Shown: piece after piece, positions 1 through 7,542 of the stretch | Layout of the letters: each line of letters begins with the position of its first letter | How positions within the stretch are numbered: the first letter of the stretch is position 1 | From: Martinezella calliandrae | Lineage (GTDB): Bacteria; Pseudomonadota; Alphaproteobacteria; Rhizobiales; Rhizobiaceae | Reading direction: 5' to 3' | Length of the DNA: 64,000 nt | NCBI RefSeq assembly: GCF_030272695.1 | Contig: NZ_JARFYN010000036.1 | Span: forward strand, 1-64,000 | Notes under the pieces: model-generated | Databases searched by the model: none | The model's input: the letters and a program-made list of their open reading frames with translations, nothing else | Told to the model about the DNA's origin: nothing | Made by a program: the position numbers and the translations under genes

Positions 1-90
1 GGCATTGTCGATCGTGCTCGAAGCGCCGAACGTTCGCGGGATTACGAATTGAAACGCAGCCTCAGCAAAGGATTGGGTTTGGAATTGTGA
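1..90 (+). CDS. possible 3' end of a gene entering from the left
   Basis: Frame 1 is open from the first base to a TGA at 88-90. The 29 residues are rich in Arg, Glu, Lys and Leu and end in SKGLGLEL. A charged tail like this would fit the C-terminus of a plasmid mobilisation or other basic protein, but nothing in it identifies a family. A short open stretch is also possible by chance. Confidence 0.25.
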   Translation, partial: GIVDRARSAERSRDYELKRSLSKGLGLEL

Positions 91-599
91 AGAGCGTTCC
101 ACGACGTCAGCGCGCCTGAGCCTGACAAGTACAGATCGGGTGGTTACAGGCTAACAGCCGTGGAGGCCGACGAGCAGTGCCGTGAGACCTACCCCGGCGG
201 TGCCATAGAAGCTGGTGAGCGCATCCAGTCTCAAGCGGCACCCACGAAACCGTTACTCGCCGATATCAGTGGCGGCTGTAGTTTTGGTTAGATCGATGCT
301 GGGTGTCAGTCCGTCGGCTTATCAGGAGGCTTGCGGTACCATGGGCCTGAGAATGCAGCAGTCGTAATGGCATGTATCCTTGACCGGCGAACTCAGCAAG
401 ATTTTCAGAAAGCTATCGCTCGATTCAAGAAGAATTGAAGCGAAACTAGCCTTGGCGATTTATGAGCAACGGTGGTCATACGTTTGCCGGCGTGGAGATC
501 TCAAGTAAAAGAATATGTTGCGATATGGTCTCGGCAGGACGGGTGTGCAGGGCTTTGGCCATTGGGCCCACTCGGGTCTTCTTTTCAAAACAGCGGATC
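91..599. other. non-coding stretch, nothing recognised
   Basis: No convincing gene on either strand between the open stretch at the left edge and the hairpin at 600-621. Short open frames here lack ribosome binding sites and recognisable motifs. Confidence 0.4.
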
Positions 600-621
600 G
601 GCCCCGCCTTTCGGCGGGGCC
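600..621 (-). terminator. GC-rich hairpin downstream of the DUF736 gene
   Basis: A perfect 9-bp stem (GGCCCCGCC / GGCGGGGCC) with a TTTC loop lies 8 bases past the stop codon of the DUF736 gene. There is only a weak T tract on either side, so it may terminate inefficiently or simply stabilise the 3' end of the mRNA. Confidence 0.6.
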
Positions 622-628
622 TTGCTTG

Positions 629-943
629 TCAGTCCTGGCTAGGGCGGCGGGACCAGATCAGCTGGTAGCCGTCCTCGCCTTCGACTTCGGTAAGAGTGGC
701 GTAGATCGGGGCGGGGAAGCTTGGGTCGTCGAGCTTGACCGAGAGGTAGTCGCGGTCGGTTTCAGCCGCGCGCTTCTGCCAGGCGGCGCCGAGCTCGACA
801 TTGCCGGCAAAGATGCGGAAGTGCGGGCCTTTGTCGGAGGGGTTTTCGACCCGGGCAATGCGGGCCTTGACGTTGAGGGCGAGCGTGCGGATCGAGCCAT
901 TGAAGCCGTTTTCGGTGGTGGTGAAGGTGCCGATGGTTGCCAT
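629..943 (-). CDS. DUF736 family protein
   Basis: A 104-residue protein beginning MATIGTF, the usual start of the DUF736 family. The family is common on conjugative plasmids and integrative elements of Rhizobiales and has no established function. The chosen ATG has an AAAGGAAC ribosome site just upstream; the frame runs further upstream but without family similarity. The family is usually about 100 residues, so it looks intact. A strong hairpin follows its stop codon. The family assignment is confident; a link to plasmid transfer is only inferred from where such genes usually occur. Confidence 0.85.
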   Translation of the reverse strand: MATIGTFTTTENGFNGSIRTLALNVKARIARVENPSDKGPHFRIFAGNVELGAAWQKRAAETDRDYLSVKLDDPSFPAPIYATLTEVEGEDGYQLIWSRRPSQD

Positions 944-1466
944 TGTCTGAGTTCCTTTGCTGTTTCGGGCTGCGCCCATCGCGACCTTGATGGCTGACGA
1001 AGCGACCGGGGACGATCGGGGCGCACCCATAGGGCCAAAATGAAGTGGAGGGCGGCAAGTCGCATTTTTGCGAGTGCGCGAGGAATGGCATCGCGATGCC
1101 AGGGCCGAGAAAGTGCGGGCTTGGCGTTGCTACGGGCCGAACGAGGCGCCGCCAATCTTCGGTCAGACATATCCCATCGAGCCTGCAGTGGCAGCTCCGG
1201 AAAACCCGGAGAAGGTGCAGTGGCTCAGTGGCACCGCAGCTCATGATTACATGAGGCCAAAACCGCAACAGCTAAAGATAGCAACCGGGGCAATCATGGC
1301 ACTTTGGCAAACTATGCCACGGTTCAATCCTCACAAAGTGACCGTTGCCATGGTCTGATGGGGCGGAACTCGATGAAAATGCCGTGCCATTGCAGATAGC
1401 GGCCTAGCCAAATTGAAGTTCGGTTCCCGTTCGATTAGCCCGTCAAGGACGAGAGGCGCTCCACGG
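944..1466. other. gap without a supported gene
   Basis: Several overlapping short open frames occur on both strands, none with a good ribosome site or recognisable motif. I see no repeat or RNA gene. Confidence 0.4.
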
Positions 1467-1676
1467 TCACGGCGCTTTGACCAGATCCTCGACCCCGACA
1501 TCCAAAGCGGCGGCTAGCCTCGCTAACACATCGACCGTCGGGTTTCGGGTACCGGCTTCTATGCCGCTTAGATAGGCGCGCGTCAACTTCGTTCGCAACG
1601 ACAGCTGTTCCTGCGACAACTGCTGTTCGCGACGGATTCTGAGGACGTTCAAGCCTACGATCGCACGGATATGCAT
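1467..1676 (-). CDS. XRE-family (Cro/C1-type HTH) transcriptional regulator
   Basis: A compact 69-residue DNA-binding protein that is almost entirely a helix-turn-helix domain: RREQQLSQEQLS, then the recognition helix region TRAYLSGIEAG, then TRNPTVDVLARLAAALDV. This is the classic XRE layout with no effector domain, as in small plasmid or phage-type repressors. I chose the ATG at 1676; a TTG at 1694 is an alternative. No clear Shine-Dalgarno sequence is present, so translation may start close to the mRNA 5' end. Two palindromic elements overlap the likely promoter just upstream (1699-1726), which suggests autoregulation. One of them matches a site in front of the transporter/LysR pair at 15268. 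Confidence 0.85.
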   Translation of the reverse strand: MHIRAIVGLNVLRIRREQQLSQEQLSLRTKLTRAYLSGIEAGTRNPTVDVLARLAAALDVGVEDLVKAP

Positions 1677-1698
1677 AACCAGGCTTTGGCGCAATGTT

Positions 1699-1726
1699 CA
1701 CTATAGTGCGACACACTATAGTATAC
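1699..1726 (-). promoter_or_regulatory. two ACTATAGT palindromes over the XRE gene promoter
   Basis: CACTATAGTG (1699-1708) is a perfect 10-bp palindrome. CACTATAGTATAC (1714-1726) repeats the same ACTATAGT core 15 bp away. On the minus strand the second site contains TATACT, a good -10 element, so a protein bound here would block transcription of the XRE gene. Binding by the XRE protein itself is inference from position and symmetry. Confidence 0.6.
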
Positions 1727-1808
1727 ATTCCGCTGTCTTTGCGGCCAGTCGCCGCCTTCGGAGAAGTCTGGAAAGACTGTTTGCGCTGGCTCGTCAGACC
1801 GCCCGGAC

Positions 1809-2528
1809 CTATTCGGTGAGTGTCAAAGCAGCTTCCATGGAGAGAGCCGCCGAATGTGCCCGACGTAGGATCTGCTGCATCATGTCGGGAAGTTGCTCGA
1901 TTGCAATGCGCGTCTCATCTCGCAATCTTTCTGCTACGACCTCCATAGCGTCAGCAACAATCAGTTCCTTCAAATCAAGCAGGAGCTCATCGATTGCAAC
2001 CAGGCGACCGGGCGCGCTGAGATCGTGCAAACGAATGAAGCGGCTACGCTCAACGAAGCCTTCCATGACCCGTTGAAGCCGAAAGTTTTGCGAAAGTTCC
2101 GCCAAGCGAAGATAGAAGCGCTCGACCATAAGGGAACGGCAAAGCACCGGATCGGAAGGAATATCATCGGTTGCAAAGATCCACGTCTGGCGTGCAGCGA
2201 CCTGACTTTGCTGCTCAAGAAGCGTATAGGTTGAGATTAGGCGAGCGGCCTCGAACTCGGAAGCAAGTTCATCAATTCTAAATGCGCGGGAAAAAAAGCC
2301 TCGCCCGGAGGGCGCCTGAAGAACGATGTCTTCATGGGCGAGCCGGGTCAACGCCTCGCGTACGGGCGTCGGACTCAGCTTCAAGGCGAGGGCGATGGCT
2401 TTGATGTTGAGAAATGTAGAGGGCGGCACCCGATGCGAGAGCAACACCGTCTTGATGGTCGAATAGGCATGGGTCGCCTTGTCTCGTCCCATCCGTTCGT
2501 CATTCGGCTGCGGCTGCCATTCCGCCAT
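1809..2528 (-). CDS. GntR-family transcriptional regulator
   Basis: A 239-residue regulator with an N-terminal winged helix at about residues 20-85: SPTPVREALTRLAHEDIV is the typical GntR recognition region, followed by GRGFFSRAF. The all-helical C-terminal half (about 90-230) resembles the FadR/FCD effector domain. The ATG at 2528 has AAGGAATC upstream; Met13 is an alternative. It is transcribed away from the phosphonate operon, and the shared upstream region holds a 13-bp inverted repeat (2702-2736) that is a good candidate operator. Its ligand is unknown; a phosphonate intermediate would fit the context. Confidence 0.85.
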   Translation of the reverse strand: MAEWQPQPNDERMGRDKATHAYSTIKTVLLSHRVPPSTFLNIKAIALALKLSPTPVREALTRLAHEDIVLQAPSGRGFFSRAFRIDELASEFEAARLISTYTLLEQQSQVAARQTWIFATDDIPSDPVLCRSLMVERFYLRLAELSQNFRLQRVMEGFVERSRFIRLHDLSAPGRLVAIDELLLDLKELIVADAMEVVAERLRDETRIAIEQLPDMMQQILRRAHSAALSMEAALTLTE

Positions 2529-2701
2529 CGTTCAGATTCCTTGCGCACCGGTAACCCCGCTAATGACGGGTTTAGCGTTCCCGGCGCAGTTCTTCGAGTC
2601 GCAAAAATATCAGTGATAATTAAAGCGCCGCAACAGCAGATCAGACGAGAAATACTTCAGCAATGTAACGATTTATGTTCGGAACAAGCGTTACCATACT
2701 C

Positions 2702-2736
2702 TATATCAAACATAAATTTGCGATATGTTTGATATA
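2702..2736. promoter_or_regulatory. 13-bp perfect inverted repeat, candidate GntR operator
   Basis: TATATCAAACATA (2702-2714) and its exact reverse complement TATGTTTGATATA (2724-2736) are separated by 9 bp. The element lies between the divergent GntR gene and the PEP mutase gene, about 80 bp before the latter's start, in AT-rich DNA unlike the surroundings. The size and symmetry suit a dimeric GntR protein. The pairing with this regulator is inference. Confidence 0.6.
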
Positions 2737-2815
2737 TTTCTTTAGTATAATTATGTTAATACTTGCAAGAGCTTCAATAAGCGTGCTTTCCTCCTTGTAA
2801 AGAGGAGTGACACAG

Positions 2816-3718
2816 ATGCCGGAGAATGAATACCTAAAAAACAGGGCAAATGATCGAACAGCGCCACCCGCCAGTCTGTCGCGACTCCTTTGCGCCGACA
2901 GCCCATCATTCCTGATGGAAGCCCACGACGGCCTGTCAGCGACGATCGCAAGGGAGGCGGGATTTCCAGCATTGTGGGCGTCCGGCTTGACGATTTCTTC
3001 GTCGCTCGGTTACCGCGACTGCAACGAGGCGTCCTGGACGACGGTCACCGAGGTTGTCGAGCGAATCGTAGACAGCAGCGGTTTGCCCGTTCTCGTCGAC
3101 GGAGACAGTGGATTCGGCAGCTTCAACAACGCCCGGCTTCTGGCATGCAAGTTGAGACAGCGTGGCGCCCAGGGACTTTGCCTTGAGGACAAGCTCTATC
3201 CGAAAATGAACAGCTTCATGGAGAGACCGCATCCACTGGCGCAGGCGCGGGAATTTTCTGGACGGCTTCAGGCGGTGAAAGATACAGCGCCCGATCTGAT
3301 CCTCGTCGCACGGACGGAAGCACTGATTGCCGGTCAAGGCATGGACGAGGCGCTTACTCGGGCGAACACCTATGCCGACGCCGGCGCCGATGCGATCCTC
3401 GTTCATTCGAAGCGAAGAGACGCCGCTGAAATCGAGGATTTCATGAGGCAGTGGCACAAGAGGCTACCGGTTGTGGTCGTGCCAACGACATATTTCACAA
3501 CGCCGACATCGCTCTATCGCGAAATGGGCGTTTCCGTCGTGATCTGGGCCAATCACAGCTTACGTGCCGCCGCCGCAGCGATGCGGCGCGCCTGCGCCGA
3601 GATCAAGGCGGAAGAAAGCGTTGCGTCGGTGGAGGCGACGATCGCTCCTTTAGCCGATCTTTTCGATCTGATGGATTACGACGAATTGGCCGAAGCCGAA
3701 CGGCGCTACCTGGGTTAG
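2816..3718 (+). CDS. pepM: phosphoenolpyruvate phosphomutase (PEP mutase)
   Basis: Converts PEP to phosphonopyruvate, the C-P bond-forming entry step of nearly all phosphonate biosynthesis. The 300-residue TIM barrel shows the signature that separates true PEP mutases from isocitrate lyase relatives: EDKLYPKMNS (about residues 124-133) fits EDK-x5-NS. Metal-site acidic residues are in VDGDSGFG (D95, D97), and SLGYRD contains the D68 counterpart of the catalytic Asp. I prefer the ATG at 2816 because AGAGGAG then sits 8 bases upstream; a GTG at 2807 would overlap that site. It is the first gene of a six-gene operon. The reaction favours PEP, so a downstream pulling step is needed, yet no phosphonopyruvate decarboxylase is present here. 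Confidence 0.93.
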   Translation: MPENEYLKNRANDRTAPPASLSRLLCADSPSFLMEAHDGLSATIAREAGFPALWASGLTISSSLGYRDCNEASWTTVTEVVERIVDSSGLPVLVDGDSGFGSFNNARLLACKLRQRGAQGLCLEDKLYPKMNSFMERPHPLAQAREFSGRLQAVKDTAPDLILVARTEALIAGQGMDEALTRANTYADAGADAILVHSKRRDAAEIEDFMRQWHKRLPVVVVPTTYFTTPTSLYREMGVSVVIWANHSLRAAAAAMRRACAEIKAEESVASVEATIAPLADLFDLMDYDELAEAERRYLG

Positions 3719-3770
3719 AGCGATCGCATCGCCTTCAATTGATCCTTTCACCTAGCAGATGAGGTGCCGC

Positions 3771-4985
3771 ATGCTCGCGGATCGTACCAGCTTACTCAGC
3801 GTGTCGGGAACATCGCTCGCCAGGGCTTCCGCCAAAGTCGCCAGCGGTTCTGGGCGGGACATCATCGATCTCAGCGCTGGAGAGATCTCGGCTGAACTGC
3901 CCTTAACAATCAGAGAAGGCGCGATGGACGCGATCCGTCTCGGCATCAATGGATATACCGATCCCATCGGGCTCGCGGGGCTGCGTCATGCGCTGGCGCT
4001 CAGGGTCTCTCGCGAAACGGGACTAGCTTTCGGGGTGGAGGAAATCGCCGTAACGGCGGGTGCGAAACAGGCCTTGTTCAATGCGTTCATGATCCTTCTC
4101 AACCCCGGCGACGAGGTTCTTCTTCCGGCCCCCTGTTGGAGTACGTTCGCCGCCCAAATACGCCTTGCTGGTGCCAGAGCGGTGCAGATCGAGACCAGGG
4201 AAAATGGATATGTGCCGCAGCTCGCCGATCTCGAAAATGCGCTTACGCCACTGACACGAGCGATCGTTATCAACACTCCGAACAATCCGACGGGTGCGAT
4301 CTACGACGAGCGCACGCTCATCGACATCGCCGAGCTTTCGATCGCCTGCGACCTCTGGATCCTTTTCGACGAATGTTACGGCGCCTTTACGCATGATGGC
4401 ATCCGCCACCGTTCGATCCTGTCGCTGGTCCCCGAGGTTCGCTCTCGCACCATCATGGTCAACGCCTTTTCCAAGAGCCTTGCGCTGACGGGTTGGCGTA
4501 TCGGCTATATGGCGGCGCCAGCCGATGTCATCTCCGCGGCGAAAGCGTTGCAAAGCCACACCACGTCGAACCCGAACGTGATCGCCCAGCACGCGGTATT
4601 GAAATACCTCCTTGAGGGCGATGTCTCGGCGGAAGCCAACCTACGTGGCCAACTTGACGCGGCACGTCGCGCGGGCCTAGACGCACTCTCAAGTTTGAAA
4701 GCTATCCGTCTGGCTGATGCTGCAGGCGGCTTCTACTTCTACCTCGACATGTCAGAACTCCTGCAATCACAAGAAGGGCGCTTTGCTGGAAGGACAGCCG
4801 ATGACGTCGCCGCCGCCCTGCTGCGAGAAGCCGGTGTCGTTGTCGTGTCAGGCACGGTTTTCGGTGACCCGGCCGGTCTGCGGCTATCCTATGGGCTTGC
4901 TCCCGAGCGTGTGCGAGCTGGCTGTGACCGGCTGGTCGCATTTTTCGAGCCACCGCAAGGCTCGTCGTCGTTGGAGGATCTCTGA
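3771..4985 (+). CDS. class I/II PLP aminotransferase of the phosphonate operon
   Basis: A 404-residue fold-type I aminotransferase resembling aspartate/aromatic aminotransferases. Visible motifs: NNPTG (171-175), LFDECYG with the PLP-binding Asp at about 200, and NAFSKSLALTGWRIGY with the Schiff-base Lys at about 235. The start at 3771 has GAGG 8 bases upstream; an ATG at 3759 overlaps this site. It follows the PEP mutase by 52 bases and its stop overlaps the next start (TGATG). In this context the likely reaction is transamination of phosphonopyruvate to phosphonoalanine, which could replace the decarboxylase as the pulling step. Substrate is inferred; the family is secure. Confidence 0.85.
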   Translation: MLADRTSLLSVSGTSLARASAKVASGSGRDIIDLSAGEISAELPLTIREGAMDAIRLGINGYTDPIGLAGLRHALALRVSRETGLAFGVEEIAVTAGAKQALFNAFMILLNPGDEVLLPAPCWSTFAAQIRLAGARAVQIETRENGYVPQLADLENALTPLTRAIVINTPNNPTGAIYDERTLIDIAELSIACDLWILFDECYGAFTHDGIRHRSILSLVPEVRSRTIMVNAFSKSLALTGWRIGYMAAPADVISAAKALQSHTTSNPNVIAQHAVLKYLLEGDVSAEANLRGQLDAARRAGLDALSSLKAIRLADAAGGFYFYLDMSELLQSQEGRFAGRTADDVAAALLREAGVVVVSGTVFGDPAGLRLSYGLAPERVRAGCDRLVAFFEPPQGSSSLEDL

Positions 4986-5785
4986 TGTCGGCGCGATCGT
5001 CCGCCAAACGCGCGATTATCCTTGCGGCCGGCACGGGCTCGCGATTGCTGCCGTTGACGGAACTTCGACCCAAACCTCTGGTCGAAGTTGGTGGTACGCC
5101 GATCCTCTTCAATGCACTGCGCTGTCTTCGAGCCATCGGTGTCGAAGAGGTGACCATCGTCGTCGGCCATCGAAAAGATGCGATAGAATATGCATGCGGC
5201 CGGCAATTCGACGGCGTTGCGGTCCAGTATGTCGAATCCGATTGCTTTGGTGCCACGGGCAGCGCCCATTCCTTGTGGCTTGCTCGAGAGTACCTGCTTT
5301 CCGGCGATTGTTATGTCCTGGAGGCCGACATTTACTTCGAAGAAGCGGCGCTGCGGCGGCTTGCTGCGCACATGGCTGATAACGTGACCGCCGTCGCATC
5401 TTTCGACACCGCGATGGAGGGATCGGCCGTCGTCCTCGATGAACTGGGCTCGGTCGCAGAATATCGGCTGAAGCAAACTGCCGCCGGACTTTTGAAGATC
5501 GCTAGTCCGACATACAAAACGATGAATCTCTCACGCTTTTCCAGGGCGACCTCGGCGGAACTTTTGCTGCCGGCTCTGAGCGGAGAGATTCAGTCGGGAA
5601 AGGTCGGATCGTATCTGGAAGAGATCCTGACGCGGCTCGTTGCTGAGCAGGGGCTCATCATCGAGCCTGTCCTCTGCGACGGCATCCGATGGTACGAGAT
5701 CGATACACCGGAGGACCTGTGGCGGGCGGAAGCCATTTTTGCTGGCATCGTTGGCGGCACGCATTGTTCGAGGGGATCATGCTAG
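4985..5785 (+). CDS. sugar-phosphate-type nucleotidyltransferase (LicC/PntC-like cytidylyltransferase)
   Basis: A 266-residue nucleotidyltransferase. The N-terminus carries LAAGTGSRL (13-21) and PKPL (29-32) for NTP and metal binding. The C-terminal WYEIDTPEDLWRAE matches the EID-x-xxDL-xxAE segment of choline-phosphate and aminoethylphosphonate cytidylyltransferases (LicC, PntC). Such enzymes join CTP to phosphocholine or a phosphonate to give the CDP- or CMP-linked head group. It overlaps the preceding gene by one base and the following one by seven, so it is translationally coupled to the phosphatidyltransferase. Cytidylyl transfer to an amino-phosphonate is the natural reading; other nucleotides cannot be excluded. 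Confidence 0.8.
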   Translation: MSARSSAKRAIILAAGTGSRLLPLTELRPKPLVEVGGTPILFNALRCLRAIGVEEVTIVVGHRKDAIEYACGRQFDGVAVQYVESDCFGATGSAHSLWLAREYLLSGDCYVLEADIYFEEAALRRLAAHMADNVTAVASFDTAMEGSAVVLDELGSVAEYRLKQTAAGLLKIASPTYKTMNLSRFSRATSAELLLPALSGEIQSGKVGSYLEEILTRLVAEQGLIIEPVLCDGIRWYEIDTPEDLWRAEAIFAGIVGGTHCSRGSC

Positions 5786-6402
5786 GCCATCTGCGCGATC
5801 CAGCGAACGCAATCACGGCTATCGGAATCGCAATCTCGGGCACAGCGCTTGCCACCTTGATCACCGGCCGGACCGAGATCGCACTCGCACTCGGGCTTTG
5901 TTCGGTTCTCGCAGACCAGGTCGACGGTGTCGTCGCGGGCCGAACAAGGGGCCGAGACGCCGAGACTGCCAAATTTGGCAAGTGCCTCGATGCTCTTGGT
6001 GATCTGCTCTATGGGGCAACGCTTCCGGCCCTTGTGATCGTGACTACAGTTCAGCATTCGCCTTTCGCTGTGGTGGTTGCGGCCTTGCTGCTGGTCGCGG
6101 GGGCTTTAAGGCTGAGTTATTTCAGTGTGTTCGGTTTGTCGGACGGCGCTTTTTATGGCGTGCCGCTCTCGTACGATGTCCCGCTGCTGTCCTTTTTCTT
6201 TCTCGCCCGGCCATGGATTCCGGCGGCCTCATTCGCGCCTATCCTCATCATTTTCTTCGCGATCCTCGCGGTCCTCCACATGGCACCGCTTCGGATCCCG
6301 GCGCCTCGAGGCGGGGCCTACATCGCCATCACTGCTCTCTGCATCGTCCTGTCGATTGCCTTGTTGGCAGAGGCCATGTGGTTACATCGGACAACTCGCT
6401 GA
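5779..6402 (+). CDS. CDP-alcohol phosphatidyltransferase family membrane protein
   Basis: A 207-residue integral membrane protein with about six hydrophobic segments. The active-site motif is present but altered: D46-x2-D49-G50-x2-A-G-R, then FGKCLDALGD with the G67-x3-D71-x3-D75 part intact. Compared with the canonical D-x2-DG-x2-AR-x8-G-x3-D-x3-D there is an extra Gly before the Arg and a longer spacer. The family moves a phospho-alcohol from a CDP/CMP carrier to a second alcohol at the membrane. Start ATG at 5779 follows AGGGG and overlaps the nucleotidyltransferase end. With that gene upstream, transfer of a phosphonate head group to a lipid is a reasonable hypothesis. Confidence 0.82.
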   Translation: MLGHLRDPANAITAIGIAISGTALATLITGRTEIALALGLCSVLADQVDGVVAGRTRGRDAETAKFGKCLDALGDLLYGATLPALVIVTTVQHSPFAVVVAALLLVAGALRLSYFSVFGLSDGAFYGVPLSYDVPLLSFFFLARPWIPAASFAPILIIFFAILAVLHMAPLRIPAPRGGAYIAITALCIVLSIALLAEAMWLHRTTR

Positions 6403-6413
6403 AGGATACGCCC

Positions 6414-7511
6414 ATGCGCAACGCCATCGTCGATTTATCCCGTGCGGTTCCGCCAGTCGTTGAACAACTTGAATCCGCCCTCGCAGAATGCCTGCAAGAG
6501 CGCATGAGCTTACCAGAGGCCGGCGGCCTTCTTCGGAAAAATCGCCCACAGGGAACGGAAGCAGATCGGCTCTGCGGAGCGCAATGGATTTCGCAGCGGC
6601 TCGGCTTCCTTCCCGATATTGATCGGATGGTCGTTACCAACGGCACGCTCAACGTCCTTTTCCTGCTTCTCAACTTCCTGGTCGGGCGGGAAGGAACGTT
6701 GCTGACCGAAGAAATGTCCTACCCGAACATGCAGGCACTTTCTGGGATGTTTGGTTTCGAGATCCAGGGTATTCCGATGGATTCCTGGGGTCTGGAGCCG
6801 AATGCGTTTGAGGACATGTGCCGACGGATCAAAACCAGGAAAGTCCTCTATACGATACCGATGCTGCAGAACCCGACCGCCACGGTCATGCCGTTGGAAC
6901 GGCGGCTTGAGATTTGTGCGATCGCCGAGAGGCATGACGTGCTCATCATCGAGGACGATGCCCAGGCCCTCATGGTCGAACACGGTCCACCCCCGATCGC
7001 GACCCTTGCGCCCGACCGGACCTGGTATGTCATGGGGCTGGCAAAGACCGTCGTCATGGGCATGCGGGTCGCCTATCTCCTGGCGCCGAGAAGTGCCGAC
7101 GTCGAAGTGCTGATGGCAAGGTTTGGGAGGATGTCGATGTGGTTCGTTGCAGCTTTGCAGGCCGAGCTGGCGCTAGCCCTGATCGGTAGCGGCACTGCCG
7201 GCGAGGCGACACGGGCGATCCGGGCAAAGGCCTCTGCGAGAAGGCAAATCGTTGCTGACGTTTTGGGTCGTCCGGCGATCGCGACTGGTGCGCTGGGCCT
7301 TCACATCTGGCTGCCGACAAAGGGTGACGCGGCGGCGATCGCTGTGCGAGCCCTTGAATCCGGCGTTTTGGTCCGTCCAGGCGTTCAATTCGCGGCCCGG
7401 CCCGAGCGAACCCTTGCAATGAACGGCCTGCGCATCTCCTTTTGCGAAACACCCGACGAGAACGACCTCCGCCAAGCACTCGAAACGCTGGCGCCGCTCG
7501 CAAAGGACTGA
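6414..7511 (+). CDS. second PLP-dependent aminotransferase (MocR/class I-like, no HTH)
   Basis: A 365-residue fold-type I enzyme resembling the aminotransferase half of MocR proteins but without a winged helix. Motifs: TNGTLNVLFLLL (phosphate cup), LQNPTATVMP (152-160, the HQNPTG region), IIEDDAQALM with the PLP Asp at 181/182, and MGLAKTVVMGMRVAYL with Lys211. The Tyr usual after EDD is absent (EDDAQ), suggesting an unusual substrate pocket. AAGGA precedes the ATG at 6414, 11 bases after the previous stop; the frame is open further upstream but lies inside that gene. Its reaction (transamination, decarboxylation or another PLP reaction) cannot be told from sequence. Confidence 0.8.
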   Translation: MRNAIVDLSRAVPPVVEQLESALAECLQERMSLPEAGGLLRKNRPQGTEADRLCGAQWISQRLGFLPDIDRMVVTNGTLNVLFLLLNFLVGREGTLLTEEMSYPNMQALSGMFGFEIQGIPMDSWGLEPNAFEDMCRRIKTRKVLYTIPMLQNPTATVMPLERRLEICAIAERHDVLIIEDDAQALMVEHGPPPIATLAPDRTWYVMGLAKTVVMGMRVAYLLAPRSADVEVLMARFGRMSMWFVAALQAELALALIGSGTAGEATRAIRAKASARRQIVADVLGRPAIATGALGLHIWLPTKGDAAAIAVRALESGVLVRPGVQFAARPERTLAMNGLRISFCETPDENDLRQALETLAPLAKD

Positions 7512-7542
7512 TCTGTCGCCGATCCAGATAAAGGACTGAACG

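Noticed and set aside
2807..2815. GTG start for PEP mutase at 2807
   Set aside because: The GAGGAG ribosome site would overlap that GTG; the ATG at 2816 has correct spacing.
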